Below, one piece after another: positions 16,771-30,630 of a stretch of 64,000 nt of DNA. Origin of the DNA: Solimonas fluminis (GTDB lineage Bacteria > Pseudomonadota > Gammaproteobacteria > Nevskiales > Nevskiaceae). The stretch covers positions 1-64,000 of the forward strand of contig NZ_PSNW01000007.1 in the NCBI RefSeq assembly GCF_002930645.1, written 5' to 3'. Positions within the stretch are counted from its first letter, which is position 1, and the number at the start of each line of letters is the position of its first letter. A program made the position numbers and the translations under genes. Under the pieces are notes generated by a model. The model had not been told where the DNA came from. It made no database searches and saw only the letters and a program-made list of their open reading frames with translations.

Positions 16771-16807
16771 ATTGTTTATCGGCATGATGTCGATTGTTTG
16801 AACCTAT
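16771..16807 (-). promoter_or_regulatory. OxyR-like binding site upstream of ahpC
   Basis: Four tetramers spaced by 7 bp read ATTG, GCAT, ATTG, CTAT, matching the OxyR pattern ATAG-N7-CTAT twice over at 12 of 16 positions. The site is 84-120 bp upstream of the ahpC ATG, in the expected position for activation. OxyR itself is not encoded in the window. Confidence 0.6.
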
Positions 16808-16913
16808 GGCCAGGCCCCGCCGGGGAGTCTCTTGGACCGCCCCGCCGACGCGCGGTGCCCCCGCCACCGGCCCGATACCTTAAACTATTGGGCTCATTGG
16901 AGTTTCAGTCCGC

Positions 16914-18269
16914 ATGTCCACCCCGCGTCCGTCTGCCCGCGCGAAGGCAAAGAGTCCCAAGGTCGGTTTCGTCTCGCTGGGCTGCCCCAAGGCCCTGGTC
17001 GATTCCGAGCGCATCCTGACCCAGCTGCGGGCCGAGGGCTACGAGACCGTCCCCAGCTACGACGCCGCCGACGTGGTGGTGGTCAACACCTGCGGCTTCA
17101 TCGACTCGGCAGTGGAGGAATCGCTGGACGCCATCGGCGAGGCCATGGCGGAAAACGGCAAGGTGATCGTCACCGGCTGCATGGGTACGGGCCCCAAGGG
17201 CCAGATGGTGAAGGAACGTTTCCCGGACCTGCTGTCCATCAGCGGCCCGCAGGATTACGGCAGCGTCATGAAGGCGGTGCATGCCGCGGTGCCGCCGGCG
17301 CACGACCCCTTCTTCGACCTGCTGCCGCCGCAGGGCATCAAGCTGACCCCGCGGCACTATGCGTACCTGAAGATTTCCGAGGGCTGCAACCACAAGTGCA
17401 GCTTCTGCATCATTCCCTCCATGCGCGGCCGCCTGAACTCGCGGCCGGTAAACGAGGTGCTGGTGGAGGCCGAGAAGCTGGCCAAGGCCGGCGTGAAGGA
17501 ACTGCTGGTGATCTCGCAGGACACCAGCGCCTACGGCGTGGACCGCAAGTATGCCGGCGGGGAATGGCGCGGCAAGCCGTACCAGACCTCGCTGCTGGAC
17601 CTGTGCAAGGGCCTGGGCGAGCTGGGCCTGTGGACGCGCCTGCACTACGTCTATCCCTACCCGCACGTCGACGAGATCATCCCGCTGATGGCGGAAGGCC
17701 GGATCCTCCCCTACCTCGACATTCCCTTCCAGCATGCCTCGCGCAGCGTGCTCAAGGCGATGAAGCGCCCGGCCGCCGCCGAGGACACGCTGGAACGCCT
17801 CGCCGCCTGGCGCAGGATCTGCCCGGACCTGACCGTGCGCAGCACCTTCATCGTCGGCTTCCCGGGCGAGACGGAGAAGGACTTCGAGGAACTGCTGTCC
17901 TGGCTGAAGGAAGCGCAGCTCGACCGCGTGGGCTGCTTCGAGTATTCGCCGGTGGAAGGCGCCACCGCCAACGCCCTGCCCGGCGCGGTGCCGGACGAGG
18001 TCAAGCGTGAACGCCATGCGCGCTTCATGGAGCTGCAGCAGAAGATCAGCCGCGCCAAGCTGCGCAAGAAGATCGGCGACGACATCGAGGTGCTGGTGGA
18101 CGGCCTCGACGAGGAAAGCGGCGTGATGGTAGGCCGCAGCAAGGCCGATGCGCCGGAGATCGACGGCAAGGTCTACCTCTCCACCGACCAGCCGCTGCGC
18201 GCGGGACAGATCGTCACGGCGCGGGTCATTCAGGCCAGCGAGTACGACCTCAACGCCGAGGTGCTGTAG
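16914..18269 (+). CDS. rimO: Ribosomal protein S12 methylthiotransferase RimO
   Basis: A 451-residue methylthiotransferase that modifies the conserved Asp of ribosomal protein S12. An N-terminal MTTase domain begins [17 protein letters not shown] and has further cluster-binding cysteines in VNTCGF and VTGCMG. The radical-SAM motif CNHKCSFC is near residue 160, and a C-terminal TRAM domain occupies about residues 380-450. Transcribed alone, divergent from ahpC, and closed by a perfect terminator hairpin shared with the AEC transporter gene. Confidence 0.95.
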   Translation: MSTPRPSARAKAKSPKVGFVSLGCPKALVDSERILTQLRAEGYETVPSYDAADVVVVNTCGFIDSAVEESLDAIGEAMAENGKVIVTGCMGTGPKGQMVKERFPDLLSISGPQDYGSVMKAVHAAVPPAHDPFFDLLPPQGIKLTPRHYAYLKISEGCNHKCSFCIIPSMRGRLNSRPVNEVLVEAEKLAKAGVKELLVISQDTSAYGVDRKYAGGEWRGKPYQTSLLDLCKGLGELGLWTRLHYVYPYPHVDEIIPLMAEGRILPYLDIPFQHASRSVLKAMKRPAAAEDTLERLAAWRRICPDLTVRSTFIVGFPGETEKDFEELLSWLKEAQLDRVGCFEYSPVEGATANALPGAVPDEVKRERHARFMELQQKISRAKLRKKIGDDIEVLVDGLDEESGVMVGRSKADAPEIDGKVYLSTDQPLRAGQIVTARVIQASEYDLNAEVL

Positions 18270-18270
18270 A

Positions 18271-18303
18271 CCAGGAAGCCGCCGCAGGAAGGCGGCTTCC
18301 TGG
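18271..18303. terminator. Bidirectional terminator between rimO and the AEC transporter gene
   Basis: A perfect 13-bp stem (CCAGGAAGCCGCC and its complement) with a 7-nt loop fills the gap between two convergent stop codons. U-tracts are short, but stem strength and placement are convincing. Confidence 0.75.
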
Positions 18304-19203
18304 TTATCCGAGCATGTAGCTCCAAAGCGGCACGGTGACCAGCGACAGCAGGATGCCGCTGCCGAGGATGGTGTTGGCCAGCGGCGGCTCCAGGTGGTGC
18401 TGGTCGCAGAGGATGGCCGCCGAGATCATCGGTGCCATGGCCGCCTGCAGCACGCCGATGGTCAGCACCATGCCGCCGACGCCGGCCAGCAGCCCCAGCC
18501 CGAGCATCAGCAGCGGCGCCGCCAGCAGCTTCCAGCCCAGCGCCAGGGCCAGCGGGGCGGCCTGGCCGCCGCCGAATTGCAGCTTCAGGCGCAGGCCCAC
18601 CGAGAACAGGGCGAGCGGCACCAGCGTGGCGCCCAGGCGTTCGAGGATCGCTTCCGCCGGCCCCGGCCAGCCGCCCAGCGCGCCCACCATCGCTCCTGCG
18701 GCGAGCGCGATGAAGGCCGGGAACGTGATGACCCGCAACACCACCTCGCGCGGCCTGGGGGTCTTGCCGGAGTAGATCGCCGACACCAGCACGCCGCCGA
18801 CCGCCAGCGCCACGAAGCAGCCGAGCTGGTCCGCCACCACGCCCAGCGCGAGGCCTTCGCGGCCGCGCAGGGCTTCCAGCAGCGGGTAGCCGACGAAGGA
18901 GGTGTTGCCGAGGCCGGCCATCAGTGTCATGCAGCCGATGCGCGCACGGCTCCAGCCCCAGGCATTGCCCAGCAGGCGGAAGGCCACTGCCGCGCCGATG
19001 AACACCAGCCACTGGGTGATCACCAGGAACCACAGCTGCGGATCGAAATGCAGGCGCGGAATCAGCTCCAGCACCAGCGCCGGCAGCGCGATGTTGATCA
19101 CCCACCAGTTGAGCCCCTGTGCCAGGCCCATCGGAGGGTGCGCGAAGCGTGCGACCAGCACCCCCAGCGTCAGGCAGACCAGCAGCAGCAGGATCGGCGT
19201 CAC
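18304..19203 (-). CDS. AEC family transporter
   Basis: A 299-residue inner-membrane permease of the auxin efflux carrier/malonate transporter family, with about ten hydrophobic segments split into two halves (for example residues 35-55 ALPALVLELI and residues 95-115 GNTSFVGYPLLEAL). The GNTSFVGYP motif is typical. Such proteins export small organic acids; the substrate is not predictable. The start is 2 bp past the glmS stop, so it is probably cotranscribed at the end of glmU-glmS. Confidence 0.85.
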   Translation of the reverse strand: MTPILLLLVCLTLGVLVARFAHPPMGLAQGLNWWVINIALPALVLELIPRLHFDPQLWFLVITQWLVFIGAAVAFRLLGNAWGWSRARIGCMTLMAGLGNTSFVGYPLLEALRGREGLALGVVADQLGCFVALAVGGVLVSAIYSGKTPRPREVVLRVITFPAFIALAAGAMVGALGGWPGPAEAILERLGATLVPLALFSVGLRLKLQFGGGQAAPLALALGWKLLAAPLLMLGLGLLAGVGGMVLTIGVLQAAMAPMISAAILCDQHHLEPPLANTILGSGILLSLVTVPLWSYMLG

Positions 19204-19205
19204 GG

Positions 19206-21035
19206 CTACTCGACGGTGACCGACTTGGCCAGGTTGCGCGGCTGGTCCACGTCCGTGCCCCTGAGCACGGCGACATGGTAGGCCAGCAACTGCATCGGGA
19301 TGGTGTAGACGATCGGGTCGATCAGTTCGTCGGCGTGCGGCATGCCGATGACCGTGACGCCCGGTGCGTCCTTGAAACCGGCCTCGCGATCGGCGAATAC
19401 GATGAGTTCACCGCCGCGCGCGGCGACTTCCTGCAGGTTGGATTTCACCTTCTCGAGCAGCTCGTCGTTGGGCGCCACCGCGATCACCGGCATGTGCTCG
19501 TCGACCAGCGCCAGCGGGCCGTGCTTGAGCTCGCCGGCGGCATAGGCCTCGGCGTGGATATAGGAGATTTCCTTGAGCTTGAGCGCGCCTTCCATGGCAA
19601 CCGGCGACATGGCGCCGCGGCCCAGGAACAGGGCATGGTTCTTGTGCATCAGGCGCTCGGCCAGCTTCTGCAACTGGCGGTCCTGCTGCAGCACGGCCTC
19701 GACCACGCGCGCGACGGACTCCAGCGATTTCACGTGGCGGCGCTCTTCCTCGGCCGACAGGCCGTTGCGGCGCGCCAGCAGCAGCATCACCAGGGCCAGG
19801 GCCATCAGCTGGGTGGTGAAGGCCTTGGTGCTGGCCACGCTGCGCTCGGGACCGGCATGCGTCATCAGCGCGATGTCGGACTCGCGCACCAGCGAGGACT
19901 CCGGCGCATTGCAGATCACCAGGGAGGCGGCGATGTCCTTGCCCTTGGCATGGCGCAGTGCCTCCAGCGTATCGGCGGTCTCGCCGGACTGGGAGATGGT
20001 GATGAACAGGGTGTCGGGCTCGATCACCGGATCGCGGTAGCGGAACTCGCTGGCCAGCTCGACCTGGCAGGGCACCTTGGCGATCTGCTCGAACCAGTAG
20101 CGCGCCACCATGCCGGCGTGCGAGGAGGTGCCGCAGGCGACCAGGCGGACGCGCTTGACCCGCGCCAGCAGGTCGGCGGCCTTGGGGCCCAGGCAGGCTT
20201 CCAGCACCCGCTCGCCGGCCAGGCGGCCTTCCAGGGTGTTGGCCAGGGCGGTCGGCTGCTCGAAGATTTCCTTCTGCATGAAGTGCCGGTAGGTGCCCTT
20301 GTCCACCGCATCGGCGCTCAGGCTGGAAACATGCAGGCGGCGCTGCGCGACCTGGCCCTGGGCGTCGACGATCTGGTAGCCCCCGGTACGGATCTCGGCG
20401 ATGTCGCCTTCTTCCAGATACACGAAGCGGTTGGTCACCGGCAGCAGGGCCAGCGCGTCGGAGGCGGCGAAGTGCTCGCCGATGCCGACGCCTATGACCA
20501 GCGGGCTCCCCTTGCGCGCCAGCAGCATGCGCTGCGACTCGCGGCCGGCGACCACGGCCAGCGCGTAGGCACCATGCAGGCGCGGCAGCACGGCCAGCAT
20601 CGCGGCGCGCAGGCCGGCGCCGTCCTTCATCTGCTCGAACACCAGGTGGGCCACCACCTCGGTGTCGGTCTCCGAGGCAAAGACATAGCCCTTGGCCTGC
20701 AACTCCGCGCGCAGTTCCTCGTGGTTCTCAATGATGCCGTTGTGCACCACCGCGATGTCCCCGGAGACATGCGGGTGCGAGTTGCGCTCGGCCGGCACGC
20801 CATGCGTGGCCCAGCGGGTATGGGCGATGCCGGTGCGGCCCTCGTTGGGCTGCTGCTCCAGGCTTTCGTCGAGCTGCGCCACCTTGCCGACCGCCCGGGT
20901 CAGCTGCAGTTCGCCCTGCGCGCCGACCACGGCGACGCCGGCCGAGTCGTAGCCGCGGTACTCCAGGCGCCGCAGGCCCTCGATCAGGATGGGGGTGACG
21001 TTACGCTGCGCTACCGCGCCGACTATGCCGCACAT
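19206..21035 (-). CDS. glmS: Glutamine-fructose-6-phosphate aminotransferase
   Basis: A 609-residue GlmS, the same length as the E. coli enzyme. It makes glucosamine-6-phosphate, the first step towards UDP-GlcNAc for peptidoglycan and lipopolysaccharide. The nucleophile is Cys2 (MCGIVG), the glutaminase domain covers about residues 1-240, two SIS isomerase domains follow (TSQSGETADT is recognisable as SQSGETADT), and the C-terminus is KSVTVE. The ATG at 21035 was chosen because the amidotransferase Cys must follow the initiator Met. It lies directly downstream of glmU. Confidence 0.97.
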   Translation of the reverse strand: MCGIVGAVAQRNVTPILIEGLRRLEYRGYDSAGVAVVGAQGELQLTRAVGKVAQLDESLEQQPNEGRTGIAHTRWATHGVPAERNSHPHVSGDIAVVHNGIIENHEELRAELQAKGYVFASETDTEVVAHLVFEQMKDGAGLRAAMLAVLPRLHGAYALAVVAGRESQRMLLARKGSPLVIGVGIGEHFAASDALALLPVTNRFVYLEEGDIAEIRTGGYQIVDAQGQVAQRRLHVSSLSADAVDKGTYRHFMQKEIFEQPTALANTLEGRLAGERVLEACLGPKAADLLARVKRVRLVACGTSSHAGMVARYWFEQIAKVPCQVELASEFRYRDPVIEPDTLFITISQSGETADTLEALRHAKGKDIAASLVICNAPESSLVRESDIALMTHAGPERSVASTKAFTTQLMALALVMLLLARRNGLSAEEERRHVKSLESVARVVEAVLQQDRQLQKLAERLMHKNHALFLGRGAMSPVAMEGALKLKEISYIHAEAYAAGELKHGPLALVDEHMPVIAVAPNDELLEKVKSNLQEVAARGGELIVFADREAGFKDAPGVTVIGMPHADELIDPIVYTIPMQLLAYHVAVLRGTDVDQPRNLAKSVTVE

Positions 21036-21067
21036 GGGAACCCCTTCTTCGGCGAACCGTGCCCGCC

Positions 21068-22441
21068 CTACTTTTTCTTCACCGGGCGCTTCCAGCCCGG
21101 AATGCTCTTCTGGTCGCGCGCACGGCAGATCGTCAGGGCGTCGGCCGGGGCCGTCCTGGTGATGGTCGAGCCGGCTGCGACATAGGCGCCGCGCTCGATC
21201 GTCACCGGCGCCACCAGCTGCGAATCGGTGCCGATGAAGGCGTCGTCGCCGATGGTGGTGACGTGCTTGTTGGCGCCGTCGTAGTTGCAGGTGATGACGC
21301 CGGCCGAGACATTGACGCGCTCGCCGATCTCCGCGTCGCCGAGATAGGCCAGGTGGCCGGCCTTGGCGCCCTTGCCCAGGCGTGCCTTCTTCAGCTCCAC
21401 GAAGTTGCCGACATGCACGCCCTCGCCCAGGACCGAGCCGGGGCGCAGGCGCGCGAAGGGCCCCAGGTCGGAGCCGGCGCCGATCTCGCTGTCCTCGATC
21501 ACGGTGTTGGCCTTGATCACCACGCCGTCGCCGAGCACGGCATTGCGCAGCAGCACGTTGGGACCGATCTTCACGCCGTGCCCGAGGCGCACCTGCCCTT
21601 CGATGACGACGTTGATGTCGATCTCCACGTCCTGCCCATGCTCCAGCGTCCCGCGCAGGTCGAAGCGGGCGGGATCCAGCAAGGTCACGCCGCCTCGCAT
21701 CAGGGCCTCGGCGTTGTTGCGCTGGTGCTGGCGCTCCAGCGCGGCCAGCTGGAGCTTGTCGTTGACGCCTTCCACTTCCCAGGCCTGCCGCACGGCGAGG
21801 GTGTGGATCGCCACGCCTTCGGCCGCGGCCAGGCCGACGATGTCGGTCAGGTAGTACTCGCCCTGCTTGTTGTCGTTGCGCAGCTTCGGCAGCCACTCAT
21901 GCAGCAGCGCATTGGGGACGCAGAAGATGCCGGTGTTGACCTCCCGCACCGCCAGTTCCTCGGCGCTGCCGTCCTTCTGCTCGACGATGCGCTGCACGCG
22001 GCCCCGCGCGTCCCGCAGGATGCGGCCATAGCCCGTGGGGTCGGCCAGTTCCAGGGTCAGCAGCGCCAGGCTGCGGCCGTCCCCGACGACGTCCACCAGC
22101 TGGCGCAGGGTCTGCGGGCGGATCAGGGGCACGTCGCCGTAGAGGATCAGGGTGCGGCCCTGCGCAGGCAGCCGCGGCAGGGCGACCTGAACGGCATGGC
22201 CGGTCCCCCGCTGCTCCGCCTGTTCCACCCACTCCACGGCGGCGGCGGCGAAGCGGGCGCGAACCTCCTCGCCCCCATGTCCATAGACCACCGTGACGCC
22301 GGTGGCCTCCAGGGCCACGGCCGCGTCCAGGACATGCGCCAGCAGGGGCCGCCCGGCCAGGGGCTGCAGGACCTTGGGCAGGCGCGACTTCATGCGCGTG
22401 CCCTTGCCCGCCGCCAGCACCACTACCGACAAATCTTGCAT
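21068..22441 (-). CDS. glmU: Bifunctional N-acetylglucosamine-1-phosphate uridyltransferase/glucosamine-1-phosphate acetyltransferase
   Basis: A 457-residue GlmU. The N-terminal uridyltransferase has LAAGKGTRMKSRLPKVL near residue 10 and YGDVPLI near residue 103. The C-terminal half is a left-handed beta helix of hexapeptide repeats that acetylates glucosamine-1-phosphate. It works in the same pathway as GlmS 32 bp downstream. The ATP synthase terminator precedes it, so it has its own promoter between 22442 and 22534. Confidence 0.97.
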   Translation of the reverse strand: MQDLSVVVLAAGKGTRMKSRLPKVLQPLAGRPLLAHVLDAAVALEATGVTVVYGHGGEEVRARFAAAAVEWVEQAEQRGTGHAVQVALPRLPAQGRTLILYGDVPLIRPQTLRQLVDVVGDGRSLALLTLELADPTGYGRILRDARGRVQRIVEQKDGSAEELAVREVNTGIFCVPNALLHEWLPKLRNDNKQGEYYLTDIVGLAAAEGVAIHTLAVRQAWEVEGVNDKLQLAALERQHQRNNAEALMRGGVTLLDPARFDLRGTLEHGQDVEIDINVVIEGQVRLGHGVKIGPNVLLRNAVLGDGVVIKANTVIEDSEIGAGSDLGPFARLRPGSVLGEGVHVGNFVELKKARLGKGAKAGHLAYLGDAEIGERVNVSAGVITCNYDGANKHVTTIGDDAFIGTDSQLVAPVTIERGAYVAAGSTITRTAPADALTICRARDQKSIPGWKRPVKKK

Positions 22442-22534
22442 GCAGGGTCTATCCGCAACAGACGAGCCGTGATTTTACATGAGCCGGGCGCCGCGCCGTT
22501 GAGCCCCCATTTCCGCGCCAGGGGGCCCGGAAAC

Positions 22535-22557
22535 GAAAAAACCCGCCTATCGGCGGG
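22535..22557 (-). terminator. Intrinsic terminator of the atp operon
   Basis: On the minus strand a 6-bp stem CCCGCC/GGCGGG with a GATA loop is followed by a run of seven U at 22541-22535. It sits 27 bp past the atpC stop. Confidence 0.85.
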
Positions 22558-22584
22558 CTTCCTCGCGCATCCGGCACCGCTTTT

Positions 22585-23007
22585 TTAGCGGTGGGAGGCG
22601 TTCTTCAGCTTCTGCACGAACTGCAGGCGGGCGGCGGCCTCGATCAGCTCGGCCTGGGCCTTGGCCAGGTCGATGTCGCCCTTGGCGCCGGCCAGCTTCT
22701 CCTCGGCGTCCTGCTTGGCCTTGAGGGCGGCGGCTTCGTCCGCGTCCTTGGCGCGCAGGGCGCTGTCGGCCAGCACCGTCACGAGGTGCGGCTGCACCTC
22801 GAGGATGCCGCCGCCGACGAAGAAGGACAGCTCGGAACCGTCGGCCTGCTGCACGCGCACCGCACCCGGCACCAGCTTGGTCAGCAGCGGGGTGTGGCGC
22901 GGCGCGATGCCGACCTCGCCCATCTCGGCCGGGGCGAACACCATCTGGGCTTCGCCCGTATGGATCTGCCCTTCGGCGGAAACGATGTCAACGTGAATGG
23001 ATGCCAT
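22585..23007 (-). CDS. atpC: ATP synthase F1 subunit epsilon
   Basis: A 140-residue epsilon subunit of the F1 central stalk, which couples rotation to catalysis and can inhibit ATP hydrolysis. It has an N-terminal beta sandwich (IHVDIVSAEGQIHTGEA, GILEVQPHLVTVLAD) and a C-terminal helical hairpin. Last gene of the atp operon, 20 bp after atpD. Confidence 0.95.
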   Translation of the reverse strand: MASIHVDIVSAEGQIHTGEAQMVFAPAEMGEVGIAPRHTPLLTKLVPGAVRVQQADGSELSFFVGGGILEVQPHLVTVLADSALRAKDADEAAALKAKQDAEEKLAGAKGDIDLAKAQAELIEAAARLQFVQKLKNASHR

Positions 23008-23027
23008 GACTGTCCCGTGCGCGAAGC

Positions 23028-24455
<1,428 letters not shown>

Positions 24456-25316
24456 TTAAACCGCGGCGGCGCCGCCGACGATTTCAGAAATTTCCTTGGT
24501 GATCGCTGCCTGGCGGGCCTTGTTGTAGACCAGCTGCAGGTTGGTGATGATCTTGCCGGCGTTATCCGTCGCCGACTTCATCGCCACCATGCGCGCGGAC
24601 TGTTCGCAGGCCGCGTTCTCGATCACCGCCTGGTAGACCTGCGACTCGATGTAGCGCTGCAGCACGAAGTCGAGCAGGCCCGCCGGGCTGGGCTCATAGA
24701 TGTAGTCCCAATGGGCCAGCAGCTTCTCGTCCTTCACCGGCTCCACCGGCAGCAGCTGGCGCAGCTGCGGACGCTGGGTCATGGTGTTGACGAAGGTGCT
24801 GGACACCAGCATCAGGCGGTCGATGCGGCCTTCGCGGTAGGCGTCGGTCATCACCTTGATCACGCCCAGCAGCTGGTCCAGGTGCGGACGGTCGCCGAGG
24901 TGGGTCTGCGTGGCCGTGACGTTGCCGCCCAGGCGCTTGAAGTACGAGACCGCCTTGTTGCCGATCAGGGCCAGCTCGACCTCGACGTTCTTCTCCTTGT
25001 ACTCGCGCAGCGCCTTGAGCGCGACGCGGAAGGTGTTGACGTTGAGGCCGCCGGCCAGGCCGCGGTCGGAGGTGACGATGATCAGACCGACGCGCTTGGC
25101 CGGACGCTCCACCATGAACGGGTGGACGTACTCGGCGTTGGCCTGCGCGATGTGGCCCAGCGTACGGCGGATCTTCTCCGCGTACGGACGGGCCTGGGCC
25201 ATGCGATCCTGCGCCTTGCGCATTTTCGACATGGCGACCTTTTCCATCGCGCGCGTGATCTTCTGCGTATTCTTTACGCTCTTGATCTTGGTGCGGATTT
25301 CTTTGGAGCCCGGCAC
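24456..25316 (-). CDS. atpG: ATP synthase F1 subunit gamma
   Basis: A 286-residue rotor shaft subunit. The N-terminal helix ([20 protein letters not shown]) and the C-terminal helix ([25 protein letters not shown]) form the coiled coil inside the alpha3beta3 ring. Located between atpA and atpD in the usual order. Confidence 0.97.
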   Translation of the reverse strand: MPGSKEIRTKIKSVKNTQKITRAMEKVAMSKMRKAQDRMAQARPYAEKIRRTLGHIAQANAEYVHPFMVERPAKRVGLIIVTSDRGLAGGLNVNTFRVALKALREYKEKNVEVELALIGNKAVSYFKRLGGNVTATQTHLGDRPHLDQLLGVIKVMTDAYREGRIDRLMLVSSTFVNTMTQRPQLRQLLPVEPVKDEKLLAHWDYIYEPSPAGLLDFVLQRYIESQVYQAVIENAACEQSARMVAMKSATDNAGKIITNLQLVYNKARQAAITKEISEIVGGAAAV

Positions 25317-25336
25317 GGCGTGTCCCTGGTCGGTAC

Positions 25337-26875
<1,539 letters not shown>

Positions 26876-26952
26876 TGCTTCGTCTCTTTAACAATTAGGT
26901 TGTCCGCAAAACACGCGAAGCTCGCTTGCGCGCACTTCGCGGACCTTTACTT

Positions 26953-27489
26953 TCAATGCGCGAGCGCCGTTTCCAGACGCTCGAGTTCGCTCTTGACGGA
27001 GCCGTCGATCACCAGGTCGCCGGCACGGATCACGGCCCCTGCGATCAGCTTCTCGTCAACACCCCAGGCGATCACGACATCACGGCCCAGACGCTTCTTG
27101 ACCGCACCGGCCAGCAGCTGCTGCTGAGAATCGGCCACCGGCACGGCGGTGGTGATCTCGACATCGGCGCGGGACTCGGCCTCGGCGCGCAGCGCCTCGT
27201 ACTGCTGGGCGATCGAGGCGGCGGCCACGAGGCGGCCGTTCTCGACCAGCAGCTTCAGCAGCGCGGTGCCCTCGGCGCCCAGCTTGGGACCGATGGTCTG
27301 CGTCAGCGCGGCGGCCAGGTCGGCGCGGGTCAGGGCCGGGTGGCCCAGCAGCGCGGCAACCTGCGGCGCGGTAACGGCGTCGGCGATCGTCTTGAGCACG
27401 CCGCTCCAGTCGGCGAACTTGCCGCTGTCGCGGGCAAGCTCGAAGACCGCTTTGGCGTAGGGACGAGCCAGGGTGGTGATGTCCGCCAT
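26953..27489 (-). CDS. atpH: ATP synthase F1 subunit delta
   Basis: A 178-residue OSCP/delta subunit linking the peripheral stalk to the top of F1. The N-terminal helical domain starts with TTLARPYAKAVFELA, and the C-terminal domain holds the conserved IRAGDLVIDGSVKSELERL. Confidence 0.95.
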   Translation of the reverse strand: MADITTLARPYAKAVFELARDSGKFADWSGVLKTIADAVTAPQVAALLGHPALTRADLAAALTQTIGPKLGAEGTALLKLLVENGRLVAAASIAQQYEALRAEAESRADVEITTAVPVADSQQQLLAGAVKKRLGRDVVIAWGVDEKLIAGAVIRAGDLVIDGSVKSELERLETALAH

Positions 27490-27500
27490 GGTCTGGATCC

Positions 27501-27974
27501 TTAGACGCGGGCCGCCAGGTCGCTCAGCACGTCGGCGTGAGCCTTGGCGTCGATCTCGCGCTTCAGGATCTTCGAGGCGCCGATGACGGCCAGCTCGCCG
27601 ACCTGCTTGCGCAGCTCTTCGCGGGCACGGGCCACTTCACGGCCGACGTCGTCCTGCGCCTTGGCCACGATGCGGTCGGCCTCCTGCTGCGCGGTGCCCT
27701 TGGCCTGCTCCACGATCTGCGAAGCCTGCTTGTTGGCGGCGCTCAGGATGTCCTGGGCCTGCGTACGGGCCTCGGCCAGCGCCTGGTCGCTCTTGGACGA
27801 CGCGTCCTGCAGCGCCTTGGCGCCGCGCTCGGCGGCCGCGAGGCCGTCGGCGATGCGCTGGCGACGGGCTTCCATTGCCGCCGTGATCGGCGGCCACACG
27901 AACTTCATCGTGAACAGGACGAACGCGATGAACACGATCATCTGGCCGACGATGGAGGGAATGCTCGCCTGCAT
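27501..27974 (-). CDS. atpF: ATP synthase Fo subunit b
   Basis: A 157-residue peripheral stalk subunit. One N-terminal membrane helix (about residues 6-26, [21 protein letters not shown]) is followed by a long charged helix that dimerises. The gene lies between atpE and atpH as in E. coli. Confidence 0.95.
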   Translation of the reverse strand: MQASIPSIVGQMIVFIAFVLFTMKFVWPPITAAMEARRQRIADGLAAAERGAKALQDASSKSDQALAEARTQAQDILSAANKQASQIVEQAKGTAQQEADRIVAKAQDDVGREVARAREELRKQVGELAVIGASKILKREIDAKAHADVLSDLAARV

Positions 27975-28008
27975 GGCTAGCTCCGGATCAGGGTGGGAAG
28001 AACGATGC

Positions 28009-28326
<318 letters not shown>

Positions 28327-28356
28327 TTACAGGTACCGCGTGCCGCTAAAACTGAA

Positions 28357-29157
<801 letters not shown>

Positions 29158-29502
29158 CTATTTCCAGAGCAACGCAAACCAGTAGACGAGGTGCCCGGCA
29201 GCGAAAGTGGTGGCCAGTGGCGCCAGGGCGCCCTTGAACACGATGATGGCGAATCCGAACAGGACGATCGCCAGCACCCACTTGCGCGACTCGGCGCGGT
29301 ATAAATTGGTGACCATGGTCCTGGGGTCGGATGTTTCCATCCCCAGGGCCTTGACTGCCGTGTAGTACGTCAGTACGGCGCAGATCAATCCGCCGCAGAA
29401 ACCTGCCGCTGCCGCCATCCAGCCCTGGAAAGAACCCCACAGGACAGCCCCGGCGACCGCGATCAGTAATTGGAGCAGTGCAATTCTCGTGGCGACTTTC
29501 AT
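29158..29502 (-). CDS. atpI: ATP synthase assembly protein AtpI
   Basis: A 114-residue small membrane protein with three to four hydrophobic segments, located directly upstream of atpB as in other atp operons, where AtpI helps assemble the c-ring. The start at 29502 (MKVATRIALLQLL) gives a sensible membrane protein; it lacks a clear ribosome site, and the frame stays open 38 codons further upstream, so the start is uncertain. The atp promoter should lie between 29503 and 29708. Confidence 0.8.
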   Translation of the reverse strand: MKVATRIALLQLLIAVAGAVLWGSFQGWMAAAAGFCGGLICAVLTYYTAVKALGMETSDPRTMVTNLYRAESRKWVLAIVLFGFAIIVFKGALAPLATTFAAGHLVYWFALLWK

Positions 29503-29708
29503 GGTCGGCCGACTTATGAACTCATGATGCACCGCATCAATCACAGAGAGTATAGCGGCTCCGGGAATCCCCGGGCAACCTTGCAAGGCCCGTTCAGTGG
29601 CAACGGAACCGGCCATGGGCAGGGTTTAGCGCAGGCTCGTGATGGGCGGATGACACCATGCTCCCAGCATAGCGGCGCGGGGCGGCGGCGCCCCTTGGAC
29701 AGATTGTC

Positions 29709-30509
29709 CTACCCCCGCCCCTGCAGCAGGTCTGCGCAGAACTTCAGGATGAGCAAGCCGACCACGGCAATGTATAGCGTCCTAATGAATCCGCTGCCGT
29801 GGCGGATGGCCATGCGGGCCCCGACCAGGGCCCCGGCGACGTTGAACACGGCCATGCACAGGGCCACGCCATAGAGGATATGGCCGGCGCTGCCGAACCA
29901 GAGCACGGCCGCCGCGTTGGTGACCACGTTGACCAGCTTGGCCGAGGCCGAGGCGGCCAGGAAGCTGAAGCCGAACAGTCCGGCGAAGGCGAAGATCAGG
30001 AAGCTGCCGGTGCCGGGACCGAAGAACCCGTCGTAGAAGCCGATGATGCCGCCCAGCGACAGTGCCGCGGCCAGTTCGGGGCGGCCGGCGAGGCGCGGGG
30101 CATGCAGGCTGCCCAGGTCCTTCTTCCAGAGGGTATGGGCCAGCACCGCCAGCAGGAGCACCAGCACCAGGGGCCGCAGCTGGCCCGGCGGGATCAGGGT
30201 GGCGGTGCGGGCCCCCAGCAGGGAGCAGGCGAACGCGAGCGCGCAAGCCGGCAGCGTGGCGCGCCATTCGACCGGCACGCGGCGGAGATACTGCCAGGCC
30301 GCCGCGGAGGTGCCCCAGATGCTGCAGAGCTTGTTGGTGCCCAGCAGCGTGGCCGGAGGCACGCCGGGCATCAGCACGAACAGCGCCGGCACCTGGATCA
30401 GGCCGCCGCCGCCCACCACCGAGTCGATGAAGCCGGCGAGCAGGGCGAAGGCGCAGAGGGCGAGCAGCTGCGGCGTGAGGTCGGGGAGGTATTCCAGCAT
30501 CTCAGGCAT
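29709..30509 (-). CDS. TauE/SafE family sulfite exporter-like permease
   Basis: A 266-residue inner-membrane protein with eight predicted helices and the family signature near the N-terminus (LAGFIDSVVGGGGLIQVPAL) repeated in degenerate form in the second half (IGFYDGFFGPGTGSFLIF). Members move sulfite, sulfonates or other organic anions. It is transcribed alone upstream of the atp operon on the same strand; a GC-rich hairpin at 29679-29694 separates the two. Substrate unknown. Confidence 0.88.
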   Translation of the reverse strand: MPEMLEYLPDLTPQLLALCAFALLAGFIDSVVGGGGLIQVPALFVLMPGVPPATLLGTNKLCSIWGTSAAAWQYLRRVPVEWRATLPACALAFACSLLGARTATLIPPGQLRPLVLVLLLAVLAHTLWKKDLGSLHAPRLAGRPELAAALSLGGIIGFYDGFFGPGTGSFLIFAFAGLFGFSFLAASASAKLVNVVTNAAAVLWFGSAGHILYGVALCMAVFNVAGALVGARMAIRHGSGFIRTLYIAVVGLLILKFCADLLQGRG

Positions 30510-30581
30510 TCCCGGCGGGGAGCCCGTCCGTCCCCTGACTGCCGCAGGGCGGCCACGGGCCCGCTGCCCGCCGGAGAGTCC

Positions 30582-30614
30582 GCCCGCGCTTCGACAGGCT
30601 CGGCACGAGCGGGC
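30582..30614. repeat. REP-like palindromic element
   Basis: The sequence contains CTTCGACAGGCTCGGCACGA flanked by GCCCGC and GCGGGC arms. It resembles the short extragenic palindromes with a CTTCGACAGGCTC core that are scattered in many high-GC proteobacteria. Only one copy was seen in this window. Confidence 0.55.
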
Positions 30615-30630
30615 TCCCGGGGACGCCGGC

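Noticed and set aside
19206-21896. Apparent fusion of glmS with an upstream 287-codon extension
   Set aside because: The extension is out of phase with glmU and not protein-like; GlmS must start MCGIVG for its catalytic Cys.
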